Shown here piece by piece: positions 1 through 6,945 of a stretch of DNA of 16,130 nucleotides; the stretch's first letter is position 1, and each line of letters opens with the position of its first letter. A model generated the notes under the pieces. The model did no database searches. It was not told the origin of the DNA and was given only the letters and a program-made list of their open reading frames with translations. The position numbers and the translations under genes are program-made. This DNA comes from Pseudonocardiales bacterium (GTDB lineage: Bacteria; Actinomycetota; Actinomycetes; Mycobacteriales; Jatrophihabitantaceae): positions 1 through 16,130 of the forward strand of contig JAVEEO010000197.1 of assembly GCA_030840415.1 (NCBI GenBank), written 5' to 3'.

Positions 1-39
1 GGCCAGGGCATGGCGATGATCCTGGAACGGCTTTCGTAG
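1..39 (+). CDS. Acetyl-CoA acetyltransferase (thiolase) family, C-terminal end only
   Basis: Only the last 12 codons and a TAG stop are inside the window. They read GQGMAMILERLS. Thiolases end with a glycine-rich active-site segment followed by a stretch of this kind (G-x-G-x-A-M-x-L-E-R-L), so the most likely identity is an acetyl-CoA acetyltransferase of fatty-acid or ketoacid metabolism. The match rests on 12 residues, and nothing upstream can be checked here. The gene runs toward the Bax inhibitor-1 gene and is convergent with it, with only 10 bases between the two stops. Confidence 0.6.
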   Translation, partial: GQGMAMILERLS

Positions 40-49
40 CCCGCCGAAA

Positions 50-889
50 TCAGTCGCTGCCGCGGAGGTAGCTGAGCAGGCGCAGGATCTCGAGATAGAG
101 CCAGACCAGCGTGACCAAAATGCCCCAGGACAGGTACCAGCCGGCTCTCTCGTCCACACCTCGTCGAACGCTCTGCTCGATCATGTCGAAGTCCACGATC
201 AGGTTCGAGGCCGCGATCACGATGCACAGCAGGCTGAAGCCGATCGCGATGACCGGGTTGTTGGCGTCGCGCAGCCCCAGGCCACCGTCGGTGAAGATGC
301 CGGCGACCAGGTTGACCAGCATCAGGCCGACCACACCCAGCGTCGCGGCGAACACGATCTTGGTGAACTTCGGGGTGACCCGGACGGCGCCGGTCTTGTA
401 GACCACCAGCACGCCACCGGCGACCATGATCGTTCCGGTCACGGCCTGCACCACGATGCCCGGCCACTGCCGGTTGAACAGCTCGCTGATGCCACCGAGC
501 GCCAGGCCCTCCAGGGCCGCGTAGCTGGTCGCGGTAACCGCGTTGGCCCGGCCGCTGAAAGCCATGTAGAGCCCGAGCACCAGGGCGCCGATGAAGCCGA
601 TCGCGACAACGCCGCCGACGGCGGAGTCCGGCACCGCGAACCAGGCGAAGCCGGCGGCCAGCAGCACGGTGCCGAGCAGCACCACGGTGCGGGTGACGAC
701 GTCGTCCAGGGTCAGATAGCGCGACGGGGCCGCGGGCGGGGCCGGCTGGCCGTAGGACGGCTGGGCGTACCACTCGTTGAGCTGGCCAGCCGACGGGGGC
801 GGCGGGGCGATCGGGCCGTTCGGGCCCTGCGGCCCCATGCCCGGACGTCCGGTCTTCTCGAAACCCCGCAGGACAGGGTTACTCGCCAC
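50..889 (-). CDS. Bax inhibitor-1/YccA family membrane protein
   Basis: A 279-residue integral membrane protein. Residues 1-60 are a proline- and glycine-rich, probably cytoplasmic tail (five prolines in a row near residue 30). Seven hydrophobic segments follow at about 66-86, 91-111, 119-138, 144-164, 176-199, 212-233 and 251-274. The C-terminal signature is an aspartate-containing loop (IVDFDMIEQ, about 231-239) followed by a last helix rich in Trp, Leu and Tyr (WLYLEILRLLSYL). This is the pattern of actinobacterial Bax inhibitor-1/YccA proteins, a family that includes pH-sensitive calcium leak channels; the substrate here is inferred, not shown. The GTG start at 887-889 is supported by a GGTGGAGG ribosome site 6-7 bases upstream. 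The gene is transcribed alone, divergently from the secreted phosphoesterase. Confidence 0.88.
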   Translation of the reverse strand: MASNPVLRGFEKTGRPGMGPQGPNGPIAPPPPSAGQLNEWYAQPSYGQPAPPAAPSRYLTLDDVVTRTVVLLGTVLLAAGFAWFAVPDSAVGGVVAIGFIGALVLGLYMAFSGRANAVTATSYAALEGLALGGISELFNRQWPGIVVQAVTGTIMVAGGVLVVYKTGAVRVTPKFTKIVFAATLGVVGLMLVNLVAGIFTDGGLGLRDANNPVIAIGFSLLCIVIAASNLIVDFDMIEQSVRRGVDERAGWYLSWGILVTLVWLYLEILRLLSYLRGSD

Positions 890-1052
890 TGTGTGCCTCC
901 ACCTCGATACCAGCGCACCGGTCGTTCCGGGTGCGCGTGCTTACACCGATCACAACGCACGACGGTAGCCAGGTAGTTCCCGGCCGGCTTCGCGCCAGGC
1001 CAGCATCCCGGCCCAGGGCCTGCCAGTCCGGTGTCCGAGAAATTCCTCAGCG

Positions 1053-1069
1053 CTATTTCCACGAAATAG
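1053..1069. promoter_or_regulatory. Inverted repeat, operator-like
   Basis: CTATTTC at 1053-1059 and GAAATAG at 1063-1069 are perfect complements around a 3-base centre (CAC). It lies just upstream of the TTGACG at 1081, a place where a repressor or activator could bind. A 17-base dyad centred in the only AT-richer stretch of the region is unlikely to be part of a gene. The regulator is unknown. Confidence 0.35.
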
Positions 1070-1145
1070 ACGCGTTTACCTTGACGCGCGGCCCGCGGGT
1101 CGGCACGATTCGCGAGCAGTAGCTTTTATATGCCGTACGCCGGAC

Positions 1146-1185
1146 TTCATGTGAATTACCGCAGTTCATGTGAATTAATGTGAGG
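1146..1185 (+). repeat. Direct repeats upstream of the phosphoesterase gene
   Basis: The 13-base sequence TTCATGTGAATTA occurs twice without mismatch, at 1146-1158 and 1165-1177. Its core ATGTGA appears a third time at 1178-1183 (followed by GG). The three cores start at 1149, 1168 and 1178, so offsets are 19 and 10 bases, close to whole turns of the helix. The array ends inside the ribosome site of the phosphoesterase gene. Tandem TGTGAA-type or GTTCA-type direct repeats are known as binding sites of PhoP/PhoR-class response regulators in actinobacteria, which would suit a phosphatase gene; that link is inference. Confidence 0.5.
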
Positions 1186-1187
1186 AA

Positions 1188-1199
1188 CATTTCGAAATG
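1188..1199. promoter_or_regulatory. 12-base palindrome covering the phosphoesterase start codon
   Basis: CATTTCGAAATG is a perfect palindrome whose last three bases are the ATG start (1197-1199). The Shine-Dalgarno-like GAGGA lies just before it at 1182-1186, 10 bases from the ATG. It could be a protein binding site overlapping translation initiation, or simple coincidence; the two explanations cannot be separated by reading. Confidence 0.3.
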
Positions 1200-3899
1200 A
1201 TGCGATGGAAATCCGCGATGGCGGCGTTGACCGGGGCTACGGCTGTGATTGTGCTGGCCGCACTACCCGGCGGTGAGGCCGGCGCCGGGAGCCATCCCGC
1301 TACCGGCGTCGGCTCGTGCACGCTGAAGAACTGGCATCCCGGCGACGATCCGGACGATGCGAAGGACCGCCCGCAGGGCGAGCGCCCGCAGACCTACAAG
1401 CCTGACGATTACGACTGCACCGGCGCCAAATTCGCCGACAATGGGGTCGAATTCACCAAGTTCCCGCAGCCACGCACCTTCGCCGCGTCAGCCGGGACGA
1501 CCAGTGCGGGGCAGGCCACCCAAACTGCCAACCCGCTCGCCCCCTACTTTCCGCCGTTCACCCACTTCGTAATCCTCTACCGCGAGAACCATACTTTCGA
1601 CGATTACCTCGGTGACTGCGCCACGACGGTGCGGGCGGGTTGCAACGGAGCGGTGCAGAGCACCAACCACATCAGTTCGGTTCCCAACCTGCACACCCTC
1701 GCCAAGACCTACGCGCTGCTCGATGCCTACAGCACCGGCACCCAGCCACCGAGCGGGCCCAACCACTGGTGGCTGTTCTCGGCGCAATCGTCGTCGAGCA
1801 GTCAGCAACAGTCCTACCCGTCGGCCACCGGGACGGTCTTCGACCGCATGCTCAAGGGCGTCACCGGGCCGGCCGGCGAGGGCACCGACCCGTGTGCCAC
1901 CCAGACCGGAGCGGCGACCGGGTCGAGCCCGTACAGCTTCGTCATGAACGGCGACTTCTACTGGATGCTGAGCACCGGCAGCGGCGAGTGGCGCAACCCC
2001 GGTACCGGCCAGCCCGAGGTGCTGCCGGTGAACCGGCCGGGCACCAGCATCCCGGAGGAGATCGCGTACAACAACTACACCTGCAAGGGCCAGAACGACG
2101 ACGACCAGGTCATCGGCAACGGCTTCCTGAACTTCGTGACCGCCAACGGGCTGCCGGCCTACTCCTACGTCGAATTGTTCAACGACCACCCCGGCACTTA
2201 CCAGGACATTCCCAAGAACGACTCGGTCACCAAGCAGATCGTCGACTCGATCATGAGCAACGCGTCCTACAAGGACAACACCGTGATCGTGGTGACCGAG
2301 GACGACACCCAGAACGGTTCCAACGGCCCCGACCACGTGTCCAACACCTACCGGGTGCCGACCGTCATCGTCGCGTCGCCGACGTACATGAAGCAGAACT
2401 ACACCAGCCACGTCGCCTACACGACCAACAACGTGCTGGCGGCGATGGAGCGGACCATGGAGAACGTCCACCCCGGTCTGATCGACCCGAACGGCAATCT
2501 AGGCACCGGCACCTACCCGATGACCGCCGCCGACCAGGCCGCCCTGGGTGACCCACTGGAGGATCTCTGGATCCAGGGCAGCACCCCGCTGACCGCGAGT
2601 GCGGCGGGTACGCCGAAGACCGGCAACGCACCGCTGGTGGTGAACTTCAGCGGCTCCGCCACCGGTGGCACCGCTCCGTACAGCTACAGCTGGAACTTCG
2701 GTGACGGCTCGGCGACCAGCACCGCGCAGAACCCCAGCCACACCTACAGCACCGCCGGCACGTACACCGCCACCCTGACGGTGACCGACGGCTCGGCGCC
2801 GGCCAAGACCGCCACCGCGACCGTGACGATCACGGTCAGCTCCGTCGGCAGCGCGCTCTCGGCCACCGCGTCCGGCAACCCGACCTCCGGCCAGACACCG
2901 TTGACGGTGGCCTTCACCGGCTCGGCCAGCGGCGGCACCCCGCCCTACACCTACACCTGGAACTTCGGTGACGGCTCGGCGACCAGCACCGCGCAGAACC
3001 CCAGCCACACCTACAACACGGCCGGCACGTACACCGCCACCCTCACCGCCAAGGACAGCTCGTCACCGGTGAAGTCGGCCACCGCGACGGTCTCGGTCAC
3101 CGCCTCGCCGATCGCCGGGACGGTGCCGGACGCGCCCACCGGCCTGACCGCGACCCCGGGCAACGCCCAGGCGTCGCTGAGCTGGACGGCTCCGGCCAAC
3201 AACGGCGGGGTGAGCATCACGTCCTACCGGGTCTATCGGGGCACCGCCAGCGGCGGCGAGACGCTGCTCACCTCCGGCGGCTGCGGCAACCTCGGCGCCG
3301 TGACGTCCTGCCTCGACACCGGCTTGACCAACGGCCAGAAGTACTACTACAAGGTCAGCGCGGTGAACTCCATCGGTGAGGGCGCCAAGAGCACCGAGGT
3401 CAGCACCACCCCGGCCGCCGGCTGCACCGCGGCGCAGCTGCTCGGCAACCCCGGCTTCGAAACCGGCACCCCGGCACCGTGGTCGGCAAGCTCCGGAGTC
3501 GTCAGCAACAACACCACCCAGCCCGCCCGCACCGGGTCCTGGAAGGCCTGGCTGGACGGCTACGGCACCACCCACACCGACATCCTGTCGCAGTCGGTGA
3601 CCCTGCCGACCGGGTGCACGAACTACAAGTTCAACTTCTACATGCACATCGACACCGCCGAGACCAGCACGACGACCAAGTACGACACCCTGCAACTGCA
3701 GGCGCTGAACAGCGCCGGCACCGTGCTGGCGAGCCTGTACACCTACTCCAACCTCAACTCCAACACCGGCTACAGCCTGCATTCGTTCAACCTCGCCAGC
3801 TACGCCGGCCAGACCATCACGCTGAAGTTCACCGGCACCGAGGACTCCACCTACAAGACGTCGTTCGTACTGGACGACACCTCGGTCAACGTGAGCTGA
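1197..3899 (+). CDS. Secreted phosphoesterase (phospholipase C/acid phosphatase family) with PKD, FN3 and jelly-roll-like modules
   Basis: A 900-residue exported enzyme. Residues 1 to about 30 form a signal peptide (charged start, hydrophobic core at about 9-23, small residues before the cut). The catalytic domain spans about 110-455 and matches the phosphoesterase family of phospholipases C and acid phosphatases: ENHTFD at 130-135, and the metal-binding segment with EDD at 368-370 and DH at 379-380. Two PKD domains follow (WNFGDG at 499-504 and 588-593), then a fibronectin type III domain (about 643-740) and a C-terminal module (about 742-900) starting NPGFETG, which looks like a carbohydrate-binding jelly roll. 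No sortase signal or C-terminal membrane anchor is visible, so release or binding to a surface polymer through the accessory domains is likely. Substrate (phosphomonoester or phospholipid) is not decided by sequence. ATG at 1197 has GAGGA upstream; an alternative ATG follows at 1200. Confidence 0.85.
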   Translation: MMRWKSAMAALTGATAVIVLAALPGGEAGAGSHPATGVGSCTLKNWHPGDDPDDAKDRPQGERPQTYKPDDYDCTGAKFADNGVEFTKFPQPRTFAASAGTTSAGQATQTANPLAPYFPPFTHFVILYRENHTFDDYLGDCATTVRAGCNGAVQSTNHISSVPNLHTLAKTYALLDAYSTGTQPPSGPNHWWLFSAQSSSSSQQQSYPSATGTVFDRMLKGVTGPAGEGTDPCATQTGAATGSSPYSFVMNGDFYWMLSTGSGEWRNPGTGQPEVLPVNRPGTSIPEEIAYNNYTCKGQNDDDQVIGNGFLNFVTANGLPAYSYVELFNDHPGTYQDIPKNDSVTKQIVDSIMSNASYKDNTVIVVTEDDTQNGSNGPDHVSNTYRVPTVIVASPTYMKQNYTSHVAYTTNNVLAAMERTMENVHPGLIDPNGNLGTGTYPMTAADQAALGDPLEDLWIQGSTPLTASAAGTPKTGNAPLVVNFSGSATGGTAPYSYSWNFGDGSATSTAQNPSHTYSTAGTYTATLTVTDGSAPAKTATATVTITVSSVGSALSATASGNPTSGQTPLTVAFTGSASGGTPPYTYTWNFGDGSATSTAQNPSHTYNTAGTYTATLTAKDSSSPVKSATATVSVTASPIAGTVPDAPTGLTATPGNAQASLSWTAPANNGGVSITSYRVYRGTASGGETLLTSGGCGNLGAVTSCLDTGLTNGQKYYYKVSAVNSIGEGAKSTEVSTTPAAGCTAAQLLGNPGFETGTPAPWSASSGVVSNNTTQPARTGSWKAWLDGYGTTHTDILSQSVTLPTGCTNYKFNFYMHIDTAETSTTTKYDTLQLQALNSAGTVLASLYTYSNLNSNTGYSLHSFNLASYAGQTITLKFTGTEDSTYKTSFVLDDTSVNVS
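2690..2748 (+). repeat. 59-base direct repeat, copy 1 (first PKD domain)
   Basis: The 59 bases are identical to those at 2957-3015, 267 bases (89 codons) downstream, and encode the conserved core [19 protein letters not shown] of the PKD fold. The flanks have diverged, including at synonymous sites, so the identical tract points to recent duplication or gene conversion rather than only protein-level conservation. Confidence 0.9.
2957..3015 (+). repeat. 59-base direct repeat, copy 2 (second PKD domain)
   Basis: This is the second copy of the perfect repeat described at 2690-2748. It lies in the same reading frame, in the equivalent place of the second PKD domain. Confidence 0.9.
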
Positions 3900-3921
3900 T
3901 CGTCTCGTCCTCGGCCGTAAC

Positions 3922-3961
3922 GCCGAAACCCGCGTCCGGGTGACCGGACGCGGGTTTCGGC
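3922..3961. terminator. Long hairpin terminator, probably bidirectional
   Basis: An 18-base perfect stem (3922-3939 with 3944-3961) closes a GTGA loop. It begins 22 bases after the phosphoesterase stop and also lies 28 bases beyond the 3' end of the leftward tRNA gene, so it can end transcription from both sides. There is no U-run on either strand, which is common for actinobacterial hairpin terminators. Confidence 0.8.
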
Positions 3962-3988
3962 TGTCCGGCCGCTCGGGCACCTGTCAGG

Positions 3989-4061
3989 TACCCCCGGTCG
4001 GACTCGAACCGACACTGGGCGGATTTTAAGTCCGCTGCCTCTGCCATTGGGCTACGGGGGC
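3989..4061 (-). tRNA. tRNA with anticodon UAA (Leu by codon) on a class I body
   Basis: The minus strand folds as a full cloverleaf of 73 bases. The acceptor stem is GCCCCCG with CGGGGGT, ending in a G1-U72 wobble; the D arm is GCC/GGC with the loop GG; the anticodon stem is GCGGA/TCCGC around loop CTTAAAA (anticodon TAA); the variable loop is 5 bases (CCAGT); the T arm is GTCGG/CCGAC around TTCGAGT; the discriminator is A. CCA is not fully encoded (CCT follows). UAA reads the leucine codon UUA, but bacterial leucine tRNAs normally have a long class II variable arm, and this one does not. The isotype is therefore uncertain although the tRNA fold is clear. Confidence 0.85.
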
Positions 4062-4114
4062 GCGCCAAGCAGGGTATCCGCCCGCGGGCCGAAGGCCCCG
4101 TTCAGCGGTATGGC

Positions 4115-5428
4115 TCAGGACGCGCTGGCCCGCTCGAAGTCGTGCCGCGGCGACTGCAACTGCCCGAGCGAGACCACCTCGCGGGGGAAGAACAGCGCGG
4201 CGGTCCAGTCGGCCAGCACCCGCACCTTGCGGTTGAAGGTCGGGACCCGGGACAGGTGGTACGTGCGATGCAGGAACCAGGCGACCGGACCGCGCAGCTT
4301 CACCCCATACAGCTCCGCCACCCCGCGGTAGAGCCCGAGCGAGGCTACCGAGCCGGCGTAGGCGTGCTTGTAGTCCTCCAGCGCCTGGCCATTGACGGTG
4401 CGCGCCAGGTTGTCGGCCAGCACCTTGGCCTGCCGGACGGCGTGCTGGGCCGACGGCCCGCAGAGCGCGTTCGGATCGGATTTGGACAGGTCCGGCACCG
4501 CCGCGGTGTCGCCGGCCGAGAACACCCCGTCCAGGCCCTTGACGGTCAGGTTGGCCCGGCACGGCAACCGGCCCTTGTCATCGGTGGGCAACCCGGACAG
4601 CGCCGACAGCGGATGCGCCTTCACCCCGGCCGTCCAGACCAGGGTGTCGGCCTCGAAGGCCTCGCCGTCGGACAGTTCGATCCGGCCGCCCTCGGCCGAG
4701 TTCAGCCGGGTGCTCAGCCGGACGTCGATGGCCCGCTCGCGGAGCCGGTCGACGGTGTAGGCCGCCAGGCCCACCGACACCTCCGGCATGATCCGGTCCG
4801 ACGCCTCCACCAGCACCCAGCGCAACTCGTCCTGGTCGAGGTCGGGGTAGTAGCGGCAGGCGTAGCGGGACATGTCCTCGAGCTCGGCCAGCGCCTCCAC
4901 CCCGGCGTAGCCGCCGCCGACGAAGACGAAGCTCAGCGCCCGGCGGCGGGCCGCGGCATCCTCGGTGGACGAGGCGAAGTCCAGCCGGCCGAGCACGTGG
5001 TTGCGCAGGAAGATCGCCTCGCCGATGGTCTTGAAACCGATGCCCTGCTCGGCCAGTCCCGGGATCGGCAGCGTCCGGGCGATCGAACCGGGCGCCACCA
5101 CCAGCAGGTCGTAGCCCAACTGGTAGGCGTCGCCGGTCTCGGGCTCCACCGTTACCGAACGCTGGTCGTGCGAGATCTTGCTGACCCGACCGGTGATCAC
5201 CCGGCACTTCTTGAGCACCCGGCGCAGCGGCACCACCACGTGCCGCGGCTCGACGCTGCCGGCCGCCGCCTCGGGCAGGAACGGCTGGTAGGTCATGTTC
5301 GGCTGCGGATCGATCACCACGATCTCAGCGCGCCCCCGGGACAGCTTCTGCTGCGCCCGCAGCGCGGTGTACATGCCGACGTAACCGCCGCCCACGATCA
5401 GGATTCGCTGGGGTTCCCCACCGGCCAT
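4115..5428 (-). CDS. ndh: Type II NADH dehydrogenase (NDH-2), FAD-dependent
   Basis: A 437-residue, two-Rossmann flavoprotein that would oxidise NADH and pass electrons to menaquinone at the inner face of the membrane without pumping protons. Counting from the upstream GTG (5437), the FAD-binding GxGxxG is at 16-21 (GGGYVG), the NADH-binding GxGxxG at 174-179 (GGGYAG), the FAD-contacting aspartate in FSAGD at 310, and the quinone-site motif AQHAVRQ at 330-336. The C-terminal 60 residues are rich in Trp, Phe and Arg, fitting the membrane-attaching end of NDH-2. Two starts are possible: GTG at 5437 lies only 2 bases after GAGGGG, whereas ATG at 5428 has GTGAGG 3 bases upstream and GAGGGG 11 bases upstream. 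I prefer the ATG, without certainty. The gene stands alone, divergent from DUF4235. Confidence 0.9.
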   Translation of the reverse strand: MAGGEPQRILIVGGGYVGMYTALRAQQKLSRGRAEIVVIDPQPNMTYQPFLPEAAAGSVEPRHVVVPLRRVLKKCRVITGRVSKISHDQRSVTVEPETGDAYQLGYDLLVVAPGSIARTLPIPGLAEQGIGFKTIGEAIFLRNHVLGRLDFASSTEDAAARRRALSFVFVGGGYAGVEALAELEDMSRYACRYYPDLDQDELRWVLVEASDRIMPEVSVGLAAYTVDRLRERAIDVRLSTRLNSAEGGRIELSDGEAFEADTLVWTAGVKAHPLSALSGLPTDDKGRLPCRANLTVKGLDGVFSAGDTAAVPDLSKSDPNALCGPSAQHAVRQAKVLADNLARTVNGQALEDYKHAYAGSVASLGLYRGVAELYGVKLRGPVAWFLHRTYHLSRVPTFNRKVRVLADWTAALFFPREVVSLGQLQSPRHDFERASAS

Positions 5429-5458
5429 CTGCCTCACGTCCCCTCGTTGGCAGTTTCC

Positions 5459-5464
5459 AGGCTA
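5459..5464 (-). promoter_or_regulatory. Possible -10 box for ndh
   Basis: On the minus strand this reads TAGCCT, a TANNNT-type -10, about 15 bases before the likely start of a short ndh leader. No good -35 is seen at 17-18 bases, so this is only a candidate. Confidence 0.3.
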
Positions 5465-5522
5465 CCCACGCGCCGGCGCTCGGCTGACCACTCCGGAAGG
5501 ACGCCCTACCTGCCCGGCGACC

Positions 5523-5528
5523 TAGACT
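5523..5528 (+). promoter_or_regulatory. Possible -10 box for the DUF4235 gene
   Basis: TAGACT fits the actinobacterial TANNNT -10 pattern and lies 46 bases before the ATG at 5575. A weak -35-like AGGACG is at 5498-5503. It shares the 137-base divergent spacer with the ndh candidate promoter. Confidence 0.35.
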
Positions 5529-5574
5529 GGCCGCAATACCGGCGAGCAACCGGGCTCACGACGATGGGGTGGCT

Positions 5575-5913
5575 ATGGCTGGCGCAGCGAGCAGGTTCGC
5601 GTTCAAGTTGGTGGCGATCGCGGTGGCGATCCCGGTCGGCAAGGCGGTCAGCACCGTCACGTCCAAGGCCTGGGAGACGGCCCGACCGGGACGGGCACCG
5701 GTGAACCCGCGCGACGCCGACAGCAACTGGCCGGACGCGCTGATCTGGGCCTCGCTGACCGGCTTCGGGGCGGCGGTGGCCCAGCTGGCGACCACCAAGG
5801 GCGCCGACACCCTCTGGCGGGCGATGACCGGCCACCCCTCGCCCAAGCCGAAGCAGCTGAGCGACGACAAGGGCCCGAAGGCGCCGAGCGCGCTCACCGC
5901 GATCAACGCCTGA
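5575..5913 (+). CDS. DUF4235 domain small membrane protein
   Basis: A 112-residue protein with two hydrophobic stretches: about 8-29 (FKLVAIAVAIPVGKAVSTV) and about 53-74 (around PDALIWASLTGFGAAVAQLA). The polar NPRDADSNW linker between them and a charged Lys/Asp tail complete the layout. This arrangement, a first helix ending in a Trp-containing basic segment and then a D-x-x-W-x-x-A/V-L entry into a second helix, is that of DUF4235, a widespread actinobacterial family of unknown function. ATG at 5575 is chosen; GGGGTGG just before it serves as the ribosome site. An in-frame GTG at 5569 is an alternative that would overlap that site. It is convergent with ppx. Confidence 0.75.
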   Translation: MAGAASRFAFKLVAIAVAIPVGKAVSTVTSKAWETARPGRAPVNPRDADSNWPDALIWASLTGFGAAVAQLATTKGADTLWRAMTGHPSPKPKQLSDDKGPKAPSALTAINA

Positions 5914-5940
5914 GGCAGCCGGCTGCCGGCCGGCAGCGGT
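5914..5940. terminator. Compact palindrome between convergent genes
   Basis: The 27 bases between the DUF4235 and ppx stops contain the perfect 16-base palindrome GCTGCCGGCCGGCAGC (5922-5937), which can fold as a 6-bp stem with a GGCC loop. An overlapping GGCAGC/GCTGCC pair (5914-5927) gives a competing fold. A shared terminator is the likely role. Confidence 0.45.
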
Positions 5941-6945
5941 TCAGTCGGCCAGCAGGCTCATCGCGATGCCGTCCAGGATGTCGTGCTCGCTGGCGATCAC
6001 CTGGCGCGCACCGACGAACTCCATCACCGCGCGCAGCACCAGCGCGCCGCCGCCGATCACGTCCACCCGGCCCGGGTGCATCACCGGCAGCGCGGCGCGC
6101 TCGGCCCGGGGCATCGCCAGCAGCCGGTCGGTGACCTCGCCGACCTGCTCGAAGTCGATCACCGAGCCGTGGATGGCGTCCGGGTCATAGCCCGGCAGCT
6201 CCAGCGCCAGCGCGGCGATGGTGGTCACCGTGCCGGCCACGCCGACGAACGCCGCGGCCTGCCGCACCGGCACGTCGGCGGCAGCGGCCCGCAGCGCGTC
6301 CCGGACATCGGCGAGCGCGGCGGCGACCTGGGCCGCGGTGGGCGGGTCGTCGCGCAGGTGCCGCTCGGTCATCCGGACGCAGCCGACGTCCATGCTGTGC
6401 GCGGCGATGACGCGAGGAACGAGGGAGGAGCGGAGCGAAGTGGTGGCCGGCCGAGTGAGCATCGACCGAGGAACGAGGGAGGAGCGGAGCGAAGTGACTG
6501 GCACCGCACCCAGCACCAGTTCGGTGGAGCCGCCGCCGATGTCGACCACCAGCAGCGGGTCGGCCACCCCGGGCAGCCCTGCCACCGCGCCGGTGAAGGA
6601 CAGCTGCGCCTCGGCCAGCCCGGTGATCACCTCGGACTCGACGCCCAGGGTGGCCTTGACCATCGACTGGAACTCGTCGGCGTTGGCGGCGTCCCGCGAT
6701 GCCGAGGTGGCCACCATCCGGACCCGGCTGGCGCCGAGCGAGCCGATGGTCGCGGTGTAGTCGGCCAGGGCCTGCCGGGTGCGTTCGATGGCGGCCGGGG
6801 CCAGCCGGCCGGTCCGGTCGACGCCCTCGCCGAGCCGGACCACCCGCATCTCGCGGTGCACGTCGCGCAGGCCGTCCGGGCCGCTGTCGGCGACCAGCAG
6901 CCGGATCGAGTTGGTGCCGCAGTCGATGCCGGCCACCCGGGTCAT
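5941..6945 (-). CDS. ppx: Exopolyphosphatase/guanosine pentaphosphatase (Ppx/GppA family)
   Basis: A 334-residue ASKHA-fold phosphatase that splits terminal phosphate from polyphosphate or pppGpp. The N-terminal phosphate-1 motif is AGIDCGTNSIRLL at 5-17, the central glycine motif is DIGGGSTELVLG at 135-146, and the later motifs are VAGTVTT (236-242) and VIGGGALVL (296-304). The length is near that of short actinobacterial Ppx proteins but includes an extra segment of 28 residues after the glycine motif, in which TSLRSSLVPR occurs at 151-160 and 169-178 (see repeat features). Removing it restores normal spacing to the following SMDVGCVRMTER. The ATG overlaps the DUF501 stop as ATGA, so translation is coupled. 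Whether the enlarged loop allows activity cannot be told; the frame is open and all motifs are intact. Confidence 0.92.
   Translation of the reverse strand: MTRVAGIDCGTNSIRLLVADSGPDGLRDVHREMRVVRLGEGVDRTGRLAPAAIERTRQALADYTATIGSLGASRVRMVATSASRDAANADEFQSMVKATLGVESEVITGLAEAQLSFTGAVAGLPGVADPLLVVDIGGGSTELVLGAVPVTSLRSSLVPRSMLTRPATTSLRSSLVPRVIAAHSMDVGCVRMTERHLRDDPPTAAQVAAALADVRDALRAAAADVPVRQAAAFVGVAGTVTTIAALALELPGYDPDAIHGSVIDFEQVGEVTDRLLAMPRAERAALPVMHPGRVDVIGGGALVLRAVMEFVGARQVIASEHDILDGIAMSLLAD
6413..6442. repeat. 30-base purine-rich repeat inside ppx, copy A
   Basis: The plus strand is made almost wholly of G and A with a few C (GAGGAACGAGGGAGGAGC is its core). It is identical over 30 bases to 6467-6496. 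Read on the coding strand in ppx it gives TSLRSSLVPR. Short repeats of this look are scattered in some actinobacterial genomes; membership in such a family is inferred and not shown here. Confidence 0.9.
6467..6496. repeat. 30-base purine-rich repeat inside ppx, copy B
   Basis: The second identical copy, offset from copy A by 54 bases (18 codons), with a 24-base spacer. From the start of A to the end of B is 84 bases, exactly 28 codons, so the frame of ppx is kept. Confidence 0.9.

Larger units (their letters stand above)
890..1196. promoter_or_regulatory. Divergent spacer between the Bax inhibitor-1 gene and the phosphoesterase gene
   Basis: The 307-base gap holds no convincing gene. Its right half (about 1030-1196) is clearly richer in A and T than the surrounding genes and contains several repeat or dyad elements listed separately. 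A possible -35 (TTGACG, 1081-1086) is followed at a 17-base spacing by CACGAT (1104-1109), a weak -10 candidate for the rightward gene. The leftward promoter could not be picked out. Confidence 0.4.

Noticed and set aside
3899..4065. tRNA gene as an integration site for a mobile island that carried the phosphoesterase gene
   Set aside because: No integrase, no insertion sequence, and no repeat of the tRNA 3' end could be seen on the other side of the gene.
4081..4100. Hairpin CGGGCC-gaa-GGCCCC as terminator of ndh
   Set aside because: Only about five pairs with a three-base loop and no U-run. It is too weak to list as a feature.
6413..6496. CRISPR-like array in ppx
   Set aside because: Only two repeats, in frame inside a coding gene, with one 24-base spacer and no cas genes.
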